Positions 46,609 through 55,992 of a stretch of DNA of 64,000 bases are shown here, piece after piece. Positions within the stretch are counted from its first letter, which is position 1, and every line of letters begins with the position of its first letter. The notes beneath the pieces are model-generated. The model did not search any database. It was given only the letters and a program-made list of their open reading frames with translations, and was not told where the DNA came from. Made by a program: the position numbers and the translations under genes. This DNA is from Salvator merianae (Eukaryota; Chordata; Lepidosauria; Squamata; Teiidae): NCBI GenBank assembly GCA_003586115.2, contig QVOM02000090.1:13186327-13250326 (forward strand), read 5' to 3'.

Positions 46609-47446
46609 CTGCAAAGGAAATCCCACCCTCTCCCTTCATTTGTGGCACCTCTGGCGTCTTTTACCAGAGCTGCACAAGAATGGCAAGGCAGTGGTCCCTC
46701 GAGAGTTTCCAAGCCCACAACAGAGGAAATCCAAACTTTGCCTCTGTTCCCAATGGCGTGCGTTGAGGGATTTGCAGATCAGAAGCAGAGAAAAGCTCCC
46801 GTTGGCTATTAAAAACCTTGAGAAGGTACCCAACCTTCTCTGGAATCCTGCAAATCCACCTCAAAGCACCCAAACGGAAATATGCCCACCATAATACACA
46901 AGCATAGCAGCAGACCCTGAGCTCAGCCCAGGAATGGCGTTGTTGCTGCTTTTTGGAAACACCAGGCTTCTGCAGAGAAACCCCAGCTGCATCAGAAAAG
47001 CGCCAGAACTGAGCAAGGAACGGGGCACCCCCTGTTCTAAGTGACATGACCGAATTGGAGAAGGGAACTAAGGCCACCCGCACTCAGAATAGCCAGCAAT
47101 AGGGGTGGGCAGAGGGTCCGGACCCCTTCCCCGAACACCTAAGACCTACAAGACTATTCAAAGCCTAAAACCATGAACCTAAGGGGAAAAGGCACTTTCA
47201 AGCCTTTTAAGCCTTTAGAGCAAACCAGCCAGCTTTGCTCTAACCTAAGCTTTGCCCAGAGCTCAAAGGAGTTGCTGTTTTCTTTCTCCCAAGCCAGAAC
47301 TCTGCCTGCAAACCTGTTCTGCATCTCTGAAATGCCATTCATAGGGGTGTGGGGAGGGTTGTGCCCGCCACCCTAAATGCTAAAGGTCAGCTGGGCGCCT
47401 GTTTTAAGGCGCTGCCAGGGAAGCTGAAATGACAGTACGTTCACTG

Positions 47447-47670
47447 CCTCAAGAGACTGACCAGTGCCACCTCTTGCTAGTTCCAAGCCTCAGGAAACTG
47501 ACCACTGCCTCAAGAGACTGACCAGTGCCACATCTGCCTCGTTCCAAGCCTCAAGAGACTGACCACTGCCAGATCTCCTAGTTCCAAGCCTCAAAGACTG
47601 ACCACTGCCACGTCTCCCTAGCAGCAAGCCTCTATAGGCTGACCACTGCCACAGCTCAAGTGCTAGAACT
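47447..47670. repeat. 40-bp minisatellite
   Basis: Five units plus one half unit beginning 'cctcaagagactgaccac/agtgcca' with period 40-41 bp. One unit is cut to 20 bp. Confidence 0.9.
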
Positions 47671-48190
47671 CAGGAACGAGACTAATCCTGTACGCAAGCT
47701 GTGAAGAGCGTCCGGACCCCTTCCCCGACTGCTGAAGACGCCTAGAACAGCACACATGGTGTGCTAGCGTGGTTGACATTCCAAAGGCAATTCCCAAGGC
47801 AATCCTGGCCCCTTCTTAAGTACCCAAGCCCACCGAAGGAAGGCCTGGAGCTTTTCTGATGCGCTATAAGTTTAGGATGGACACTAAGGCCACCCGTTGG
47901 CGGGGAAACATCATCACATCTGTAACATGCATGCATTGAATAATACAGGAAAAACTCAGGCAAGTCTCTTACTTTTGATGACCTTCAGAATAATTTGCGA
48001 CACCTGCAAAAAGAACAAGAACAAAGAAAGTTACCTTCTCCATACCCCATTTCCATGATACCCCTAGAACCCCTACTGAAAAGATGACAAACATCAAATA
48101 ATGTGATATATAGACAGTGGCGCCTTGAAGTCTGTGAAGACTATGACATTTCAAGCCACTGCAAGAAGAGAAATCTCTATAAAGACTAAA

Positions 48191-48848
48191 NNNNNNNNNN
48201 NNNNNNNNNNNNNNNNNNNNNNNNNNNNNNNNNNNNNNNNNNNNNNNNNNNNNNNNNNNNNNNNNNNNNNNNNNNNNNNNNNNNNNNNNNNNNNNNNNNN
48301 NNNNNNNNNNNNNNNNNNNNNNNNNNNNNNNNNNNNNNNNNNNNNNNNNNNNNNNNNNNNNNNNNNNNNNNNNNNNNNNNNNNNNNNNNNNNNNNNNNNN
48401 NNNNNNNNNNNNNNNNNNNNNNNNNNNNNNNNNNNNNNNNNNNNNNNNNNNNNNNNNNNNNNNNNNNNNNNNNNNNNNNNNNNNNNNNNNNNNNNNNNNN
48501 NNNNNNNNNNNNNNNNNNNNNNNNNNNNNNNNNNNNNNNNNNNNNNNNNNNNNNNNNNNNNNNNNNNNNNNNNNNNNNNNNNNNNNNNNNNNNNNNNNNN
48601 NNNNNNNNNNNNNNNNNNNNNNNNNNNNNNNNNNNNNNNNNNNNNNNNNNNNNNNNNNNNNNNNNNNNNNNNNNNNNNNNNNNNNNNNNNNNNNNNNNNN
48701 NNNNNNNNNNNNNNNNNNNNNNNNNNNNNNNNNNNNNNNNNNNNNNNNNNNNNNNNNNNNNNNNNNNNNNNNNNNNNNNNNNNNNNNNNNNNNNNNNNNN
48801 NNNNNNNNNNNNNNNNNNNNNNNNNNNNNNNNNNNNNNNNNNNNNNNN
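48191..48848. other. Assembly gap (658 N)
   Basis: A run of N. The left edge reads 'aatctctataaagactaaa', which in the two intact paralogous blocks (49730 and 50985) is followed 8-12 bp later by a run of 10-12 G. The right edge continues in the same block at 'atgatgtttcaagccactgc'. ORFs drawn across it are meaningless. Confidence 0.99.
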
Positions 48849-49134
48849 TTATGATGTTTCAAGCCACTGCAAGAACAGAAAACCAGGATCATAAGATTCA
48901 CCTCTTGAAACAGCAGGGAGAACTGTTCTATCCCCCCACCCAACTGCTCTGGAAGGACCTGGATCTGCAGGCAGAGACCCCACAGGTTGGGCTAAGGCTG
49001 CCCACCTGCCAAAGCCCCCCCACCCAAGGATAGCTCTGCCTCCCTCTTCCTTACCCAAACTCTGTAAGAGGAGGGACCACCACATTTTCTACCTGCCAGG
49101 GAAAAACACGAGGAAAACAAATCAAGGTGCTCAC

Positions 49135-49245
49135 CCAGAATGCTGAAGTCGCAGATGGAAAATCTGTTTCAAAAAACATTTCTTCCAAATTCTTCACTGC
49201 TTCCATTGTTGAGCACGACGAATCCATGCATGTCTTCAATTTCTT
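49135..49245 (-). other. Exon-like cassette, A5
   Basis: On the minus strand: acceptor in a CA-rich tract ending ccccag, 111 bp, donor gtgagc. In the shared frame it reads EIEDMHGFVVLNNGSSEEF, then GRNVF and a stop. A different frame (KKLKTCMDSSCSTMEAVKN) is open throughout. Either the cassette is decaying or the frame was switched. Confidence 0.35.
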
Positions 49246-49286
49246 CTGGGGTGTGTGTGTGTGTGGGGGGGGAATTATGAATTTAC

Positions 49287-49580
49287 GTTCTTTAGCTGCA
49301 GCCTGAGTCCAGTAATCTCTGACTCAGTGGGATTAAGATGTTTGTACCATAAAGGTGGGAAGTGTAATTCCTAACAGACTGAAATTCAAGCATCTCATGC
49401 TTGAAGTTTAACTGCAGCAAGGACCCAGTATAAACTCTATGGCACAACAAGAATAAAACTGTCCAGGCACCATAAAGATGCCAATGAGAGTTTCCTGCAA
49501 ATTCCAATTCAAGCATACAATGCATTTCATGCAGCTGCATGTGCCCAGTATAAACTCTATGGCACAGCAAGAATAATGCA
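49287..49580. repeat. Array of the roughly 105-bp tandem monomer
   Basis: Nearly the same as the array at 40866-41170, including 'gatttacg/tttagctgcagcctg' and 'ataaagatgccaa', showing that the flanking cassette and the array were duplicated together. Confidence 0.7.
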
Positions 49581-50131
49581 TGGGGTAGAGTTAAGTTAGC
49601 AGCTGTGCTTAATTTTCAATCTTTAATGCCAGGTCTCCAGGCCACGTTTATTAGGCACTAAAAGTAAAAAATGGAGACCACGGCAACATCTTGCAGCTGC
49701 CAGTCTGGGCCTAGTAATCTCTATAAAGACTAAATTAAAGCTTCTAGGGGGGGGGGGCAACGGGAGATTATTTAGGGTTCCTGGTGATGCGTGTTTATCT
49801 TCTGGGTGTCCAACGATGATGCTGAGCTCTAAGTGTTCACTGATGCTTTTTCTTGTGCTCTGGATTTCAAAGAAGAACAGAGAACTTATCTCCTCTGTAC
49901 CCCATTCCCATGATACCCCTAGAATCCCTATAGAAAAGATGACAAACCTGAAATGTTGTCAGCCGCAGACAATGGTGCCTTGAAGTCGATGCAGATTATG
50001 ATGTTTCAAGCCACTGCAAGAACAGAAAACCAGGATCATAAGATTCACTTCTTGAAACAGCAGGGAGAACTATCTTATCTCCCACCCAGCTGCTCTGGAA
50101 GAACCTGGATCTGCAGGCAGAGACCCCACAG
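49578..50131. repeat. Segmental duplication, copy 1
   Basis: About 550 bp nearly identical to 50844-51395 in direct orientation, offset by about 1.26 kb. A more diverged relative lies at about 41118-41730. It contains a poly-G run and the 66-bp exon-like segment 49948-50013. Confidence 0.9.
49948..50013 (-). other. Exon-like cassette, P (two identical copies)
   Basis: On the minus strand: acceptor ttttctgttcttgcag, 66 bp, donor gtttgt. An identical copy is at 51215-51280. The three frames all contain a stop (best: GLKHHNLHRLQGTIVCG, stop). A relative next to the gap (about 48095-48165) and one merged with A1 keep the 'GLKCHSLHRLQG' string. A strong acceptor without an open frame fits a non-coding exon or a decayed coding one. 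Confidence 0.4.
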
Positions 50132-50240
50132 TTCTGCTAAAAAAAAGGCTGCATGCCACAGTTCCAGCACTTAGCGCAGAGACTATCACATTTCCTCATT
50201 GCCAAGACAAGGAAGCAAGAAAATGAATCAAGGCACTCAC

Positions 50241-50309
50241 GCGTAATGATGCCGACGTCGTGGATGGAGGCCTCTTCCAGGTCCTACGCTGCTTCCACCC
50301 TGCTTTCAG
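50241..50309 (-). other. Exon-like cassette, A4
   Basis: On the minus strand: acceptor atttcctcccaaag, 69 bp, donor gtgagt. It is closest to A3 but 11 bp longer, with a stop in the shared frame (VEAA, stop, DLEEASIHDVGIIT). Confidence 0.35.
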
Positions 50310-50394
50310 CTTTGGGAGGAAATATGAGTTATTTTGTTTCACTGCAGCCAGAGTCTCTGCAATGACCTGCAGACCTAACATCTTTGCACCATGA

Positions 50395-50845
50395 AGGTGG
50401 AAGGTAGAATTTCCTACTGATTAAACTACCAAGCATCTCATACGTCTAGTTTGGCTTGCAGCAGGACCCGTGAGCTCGATGGTCCAGGAAAACCTGAGAG
50501 GTTCAAACACCATAAAGATGTTTTTACTGTAATTTCCTATAGATTAAACCATCAACCATTTCATGTGTTTAGTTTAGCTGCAGTAGGATGCAGGAAGGTC
50601 AATGGTCCAGGAAAACTTAAGAGGTTCAAACACCATAAAGATGTTTTTACTGCAATTTCCTACAGATTAAACTATCAAGCATCTCATGCATTTAGCTTAG
50701 CTGCAGGACCGAGTTAAGTTTGATGGTCCAGGAAAACTTAAGAGGTTCAAACACCATAAAGATGTTTTTACTGCAATTTCCTACAGATTAAGCTATCAAG
50801 CATCTGATGCATTGAGTTTAGCTGCAGCAGGACGTGGTAAAATGC
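50395..50845. repeat. Array of the roughly 105-bp tandem monomer
   Basis: Four units with 'accataaagatgtttttac' near 50510, 50634 and 50754, spaced about 120 bp apart. Each unit carries 'gatggtccaggaaaac(t/c)taag'. Confidence 0.85.
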
Positions 50846-51395
50846 ATGGGGTAGAGTTAAGTTAGCAGCTGTGCTTAATTTTCAATCTCTAATGCCAGGT
50901 CTCCAGGCCACATTTATTAGGCACTAAAAGTAAAAAATGGAGACCACGGCAACATCTTGCAGCTGCCAGTCTGGGTCTAGTAATCTCTATAAAGACTAAA
51001 CTAAAGCTTCTATGGGGGGGGGGGCAACGGGTGATTATTTAGGGTTCCTGGTGATGCGTGTTTATCTTCTGGGTGTCCAACGACGATGCTGAGCTCTAAG
51101 TGTTCACTGATGCTTTTTCTTGTGCTCTGGATTTCAAAGAAGAACAGAGAAGTTGCCTCCTCTGTACCCCATTTCCATGATACCCCTAGAATCCCTATAG
51201 AAAAGATGACAAACCTGAAATGTTGTCAGCCGCAGACAATGGTGCCTTGAAGTCGATGCAGATTATGATGTTTCAAGCCACTGCAAGAACAGAAAACCAG
51301 GATCATAAGATTCACCTCTTGAAACAGCAGGGAGAACTATCTTATCTCCCACCCAACTGCTTTGGAAGACCCTCAATCTGCAGGCATAGACCCCA
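50844..51395. repeat. Segmental duplication, copy 2
   Basis: Direct copy of 49578-50131, with only scattered substitutions such as 'caacgatgatgc' to 'caacgacgatgc'. It includes the second P cassette (51215-51280). Confidence 0.9.
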
Positions 51396-51560
51396 CGGAC
51401 TACACAGGTTGGGCTAAGGGTGCCCACCTTCCAAAGGCCACCCACCCACCCCAAGGCACCTCTGCCTCCCCCCTTCCTACCCAAATTCTCCAAAAAGAGG
51501 GACCACCACATTTCTTAAGTGTCAAGACAAAACCCCAGGAAAAGAAATCAAGATGCTCAC

Positions 51561-51675
51561 CCATAACGCTGAAGTCTTGGATGGTGAATAAATATCCTAA
51601 CAGGCTTCTTCCAAATTCTCTGCCACGCCCATTGCTGAGGACGACAAACTGATGCATGGTTTCATTGTCTTCCAG
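51561..51675 (-). other. Exon-like cassette, A6
   Basis: On the minus strand the shared frame is fully open: LEDNETMHQFVVLSNGRGRE, then FGRSLLGYLF, then TIQDFSVM before donor gtgagc. It is the best preserved member. The expected acceptor reads cctcccaaac where A4 has cctcccaaag, so the AG is lost, or exon use has shifted. Confidence 0.45.
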
Positions 51676-51789
51676 GTTTGGGAGGAAAGCCTCTCTGCCA
51701 TTTAGTTAACAGGGAGACCCTAACCCTAATCTAACTAAATTAAGATTTAGGTGCTATAAATTGGTCAACTCTGTTTTATTATGAGCTGA

Positions 51790-52510
51790 TGGAGGTTTAT
51801 CTGAGTTTTATTTAATAGCTGCAGCCTAGTAATCTCTATGACCCATTTTGGATTTAAGATTCAGGCTCCATGAAGGGGTCAAAAATTCTTCTTAGGGGTC
51901 CAAGGAGATCTGAGTTGCATTTAATAATGGCAGCCTGAGTCCAGTAATCTCTATGACTCAGCTGGATTAGAATTCTGGCTCCATGAAGGGGCCAAAAATT
52001 GTTCTTAGGGGATCTATTTTATAGGTGCAGTCTGGGTCCAGTATCTCTATGACCCATTAAGCAAATAAAGGTCTGAGAGAAACCAACATGCCAACCTAAC
52101 AGCAGCCATGGCTGCAGTCCTCCTCTTCCTCCAGCCACTGCCACAGAAAGAAACCCCACACCCTGGTTGAGTCCAAAAGGAAGGGCCTCTTCTTCCTGTT
52201 GTCCACTGCAGAGCCTGATGACCAAACCCCTTCATGTCCAATGTCTCCCTAAACCCTTCACTTGAGTTCAGACAAAACATTAAGGGCAGCCTGGAGCTGC
52301 CACAGAGACTGTTCATGCTCCATCTCTGGTTCGCCTGTCCTTGCACATATTTGAGAAGGGGCATCTCTGAGCTGCATCAGAAATGCTTTTTCTTTTTTCT
52401 TTTTTAGTGTGTGTGATCCCAGCTGTAGCTTAGCTGCAGCCTGAGTCCAGTAAATCTCAATGACCTGGCAGGATTAAGGTCCTAAAACCATAAAGATGCC
52501 GGCTGCATTT
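51790..52510. repeat. Dispersed units of the roughly 105-bp monomer
   Basis: Units near 51825, 51930, 52020 and 52430 with 'gcagcctgagtccagtaatct', 'ctccatgaagggg(t/c)caaaaatt' and 'cttaggggtc'. The sequence between 52090 and 52380 is not part of the array and is unassigned. Confidence 0.65.
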
Positions 52511-52624
52511 TCTTCAGTGTCAAGGACACTGACCTCCGACATTGTGTTAAGTTGCATCACGGACAAGGACCTCCACATGCTGACCGCTTGCCCAACTCAG
52601 CTGCCATAACTCAGAAAGACTAAT

Positions 52625-53420
52625 GCTACTCCGCCACCCCTTTGCTGCCCGCAGAGGCCCACCAACTACCACAGAGAGCGTTGCCAGAGTCCAACCCCCC
52701 TATTGCCACCTGCCCAGAGTTGTGCCAAGTACCACAGAGATCACTGCCAGAGTCCAGCCCCCACATTGCCACCAGGATGAATGCCAGAGTCCAGCCACCA
52801 AGACCATTGCCAGAGTCCAGCCCCCCCCAATTGCCAGTAAGATGATTGTCAAAGTCCAGCCCACCAGTTGCCACCAGAATGATTGCCAGAGTTTTGCCAC
52901 TAGGATGATTGCCAGAGTCCAGCCCCCCAGTTGCCACCAGGATGATTGCCAGAGTTTTGCCACCAGGATGATTGAGAGTTTTGCCACCAGGATGATTGCC
53001 AGAGTTTTACCACCAGGATGATTGAGAGTTTTGCCACCAGGATGACTGCCAGAGTCCAGCCCCCCAGTTGCCACCAGGATGATTGCCAGAGTTTTGCCAC
53101 CAGGATGATTACCAGAGTCCAGCCCCCCAGTTGCCACCAGGTTGGTTGCCAGAGTCCAGCCCTCCAGTTGCCACAAAGACCGTTGCCAGAGTCCAGCCCC
53201 CCAGTTGCCACCAGGATGGTTGCCAGAGTCCAGCCCCCCAGTTGCCACCAGGATGGTTGCCAGAGTTTTGCCACCGAGACCTTGCCAGAGTCCAGCCCCC
53301 CAGCTGCCGCCCAGATGATTGCCAGAGTCCAGCCCTCTAATTGCCACCAGAATGATTGCCAGAGTCCAGCCCCCAGTTGCCACCAAGACTTTTGCCAGAG
53401 TCCAGCCCCCTTTTTACCAC
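52625..53420. repeat. 37-bp minisatellite, about 20 units
   Basis: Unit 'ttgccagagtccagcccc' plus 'ccagttgccaccaggatgg', with a 37-bp period. Shorter 24-26-bp variants contain 'gagttttgccaccagg'. The unit lacks stop codons in several frames on both strands, which produces long artificial ORFs (for example minus 52700-53386). There is a strong strand skew: the plus strand is C-rich, the minus strand G-rich. Confidence 0.95.
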
Positions 53421-54200
53421 CTGTGCAGCAGTGGTAACTCGTAGTTTAAGGACGGGTAATCTCAAGCCAGGCAATTGCTGGACACAGGGGCGTGCCCTTT
53501 TCCTTACCACGCCAATGCAAGGCACTGTCCAGGGGGCAATGTTTGTTTTCGTGGCCAGTGGCCACCCAGTCATCTACCCTTAAAGCTATGACTGGCCAGT
53601 GCTGTCCAGAGTCCCACTAAGTCCCGCCCCAGTGCTGCCCTTTTTAACGCCATGAAATCCCAGCTTCCTAGTGCCCAAGTCTGCCCAAGTTATGGTTGCA
53701 GCCTGCCGTTGTTGCAAGAAGTCAGCATCCTGAGGACCGCCCCCTCCCCTAAATCCCCCTTTCTAGTTGCCAAAACACAGGAAATGTAGTATTAAATAAC
53801 ACATCCTACATCCCAAAATCACAGACACTAGAGAGAGAAGAAAAAAAGAAGCATTTCTGAGGCGCTTTGGAGATGGCTCAAAGATGGGATCATTCACACA
53901 TTAATCAGCCTGGAGACAACGGCGTAAAGAGTCTGCTTCTGCTGGAATCGCGCAATGGTGCAGGATTATTCTGTTTTGGTGACTGTGCTCAGAAGCAGAA
54001 CAGCAGTGTAAAAATTGCAAGGTGTAAAGCTGCAAAAATGCAAAGTGTGAAAGTTGGCATGTGGGTTTGGCTGGACCGTTTTTCCTCTGTCATTTTGGAG
54101 AACTTTCTAAGATGGAACTAGTTTAAGTCTCCCTTGACCTGACTTTTAAACTATGCTCCCTAATTTAGTCCCTCTCTAAGGGCCAGTTCAACCAGGGCCT
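53421..54200. other. Unassigned stretch
   Basis: No gene or repeat is recognised. A plus-strand ORF (53867-54121) has no family resemblance and no splice support. Confidence 0.4.
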
Positions 54201-54278
54201 GAGATAGCTGAAAATGAGGGTGTTTTTCTTCTTCAGGGCAAACCTGGCATTTTCGGCTGCAGCATCTTCTATCTATAC
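54190..54278 (-). other. Exon-like cassette, upstream-most (low end undefined)
   Basis: On the minus strand a very strong acceptor (a run of T, then cccctgcag) precedes 54278. One frame reads IEDAAAENARFALKKKNT and onward, starting like the other cassettes (I/L-E-D). No donor was identified, so the lower boundary is arbitrary. Confidence 0.35.
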
Positions 54279-54299
54279 CTGCAGGGGAAAAAAAAAAGA

Positions 54300-54950
54300 A
54301 AGAAAATATTGATTAGCAAATAGACCTGTGACATTATTATTACAGTGCTTGAGCCAAATAAGGCATTTTTCTAGTTAATCAGGAAACTTTAAAATATGAA
54401 GACACAGCAGACCTAAAAATCCATTTTAAGAAACTAAAAGTCCTGGTTTTAAACCCATGTTGTGGAGTTTTTGTCTTTGAAAAGTCCTTTCAGTTAGACA
54501 CATTTATAACTACATTAAAGACAGGATTTTAGGAGAATCACCTTCTTTAAACATGCCTCTATGGCATAAAATCTATTTAAGAGCAAGCTTTCTTTGAAAA
54601 TAACAACAAACAATAACATTCTTTAACATGTTTCCTGTCTTTCAGAAAATATTGGTTGCCTTAGATAACGAGAAGATATTTTTATACTTTTTCTGCATTA
54701 AAAAACACCATACGTAAATAAAACCTTACACTTTGAGACCAAGAGAGTGTTATATTTAATAGAAAACTATTTACTTCGTATTGTAATGGAAGACTGTTTT
54801 TAAAAATAAAAATAAAAAAAAACCACCAGCCCTTTTCTGTCTGACAGAAAATGAGATAATGCTGACAGAAAACAGCTTAAAAGCACGTGGAAACGGGCTT
54901 AATGCTTTCCTTTTTAATCCCCAAACCTCGAGTTGCCTAAAACGCTGTAT
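54300..54950. other. AT-rich stretch, nothing recognised
   Basis: AT-rich sequence with A-runs. No repeat or gene is recognised. Confidence 0.5.
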
Positions 54951-55009
54951 GTAAACGACCCGTGAAGCAAACGGGTTCCCTGACTGAAAAGGACAAGCTA
55001 CTAGACGCA

Positions 55010-55510
55010 GAAGAAACTTTTATTCAGAAGTATTTTTACTTTTTACAGCCCCTTTTCCTCAGAATTTCCCTCAGGGAGAGACTCCTGTCAGGCACACAGA
55101 GGTTTTGCTTCAAAAAAAAACCCCTGCCTGGCGCCCAGAAATGTCTTTTCGGACACAAAATGCCTGGCACAAGAGTCACAGAAGTCCCGCACGACCCCGC
55201 CCGCCCGCCGCCTGCCCCACAGAAATTTCTCTTTTCTCCCTGGCCTGGCACAGAGAGGTTTTGCCTCACCACCACCAAAAAAAAAGCCCAAAACAAAAGC
55301 CCCTTATTTCTCTTCACCCTTTTTCTCTGTTTCCTGCAGAGAAATTGGCTCGTTTCTGCCCTGCCTACCCGCCTTTCCTTCCCGCCTGGGTTAAAGCTGG
55401 CAAGGCAATGTCTGAGGAGAAGTTCAATTTTCCCTCTCAGCTCCAGCAGGTCCCGCCTCCCCCTGCCTGGAGAGCCAATCCGGCTAACCTGATTGGCTGC
55501 CAGGAGCTGC
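55010..55510. promoter_or_regulatory. CpG-rich promoter-like segment with paired CCAAT boxes
   Basis: It contains GC-box-like cccgcctcccc (about 55452-55462), a CG-rich run (about 55193-55212), CCAAT on the plus strand (55475-55479) and ATTGG, a minus-strand CCAAT, at 55492-55496, 17 bp apart. The lower part has imperfect 'cctggcacagagaggtttt' repeats and a minus-strand AATAAA at about 55017. It could be a minus-strand or bidirectional promoter for the cassette locus, or a solo LTR-like unit. No TATA box is clear. Confidence 0.4.
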
Positions 55511-55512
55511 CA

Positions 55513-55992
55513 GGCTGATGTGGGAACTGAGCATCTGGCATTGGCGGTGGGGGTTTTACCACAAAATGGCCGGCCCATCCCCCAATTCTGAGGGCTAGAA
55601 CTGGAAATTGTTTTACATTTCATTCTCTTTGTCACCAAATACATATATATAAAAATAAGTGCAGAATTAACCAAACTAATTATCCTTGCCATACAGAAGC
55701 AAAAAAGCCAGGTGTATCTGATATTTGGCCGACTTTTACCCAATGTTGGCAGCCCTTAGGCTGATGTGGGAACTGAACACCTGGCACTAGCGCTTTTGCC
55801 ACAAAATGGCTGACCCATCCCCCAACTCTGAGGGCTAGAACTGGAAATTATTTTAAATGTCATTCTCTTTGTCACCAAGTATAAATAAGTGCAGAATTAG
55901 CCAAACTAATTATTCTTGCCATACAGAAATAAAAAAAACCAAGTATTATCTGATATTTGGCTTACTTTTACCCAGTGTTGGCAGCCCTTAGG
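55513..55992. repeat. Tandem duplication of a 246-bp unit
   Basis: Copies at 55513-55758 and 55759-55992 start 'ggctgatgtgggaactgag/a' and end 'ttggcagcccttagg'. Similarity is high, with a 12-bp difference in length. Confidence 0.9.

Noticed and set aside
47969..49033. ORFs of more than 300 codons on both strands at 48-49 kb
   Set aside because: They run through the block of N at 48191-48848, so most residues are unknown and the frame is imaginary.
52700..53386. 228-codon minus-strand ORF rich in Gly, Trp and Leu
   Set aside because: It is generated by a stop-free 37-bp minisatellite whose period shifts the frame every unit. Several frames are open on both strands.
55036..55743. Overlapping ORFs of 235 codons (minus) and 176 codons (plus) at 55 kb
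   Set aside because: They overlap in antisense, fall in CpG-rich sequence with internal imperfect repeats, cross the tandem duplication and have no domain I recognise.
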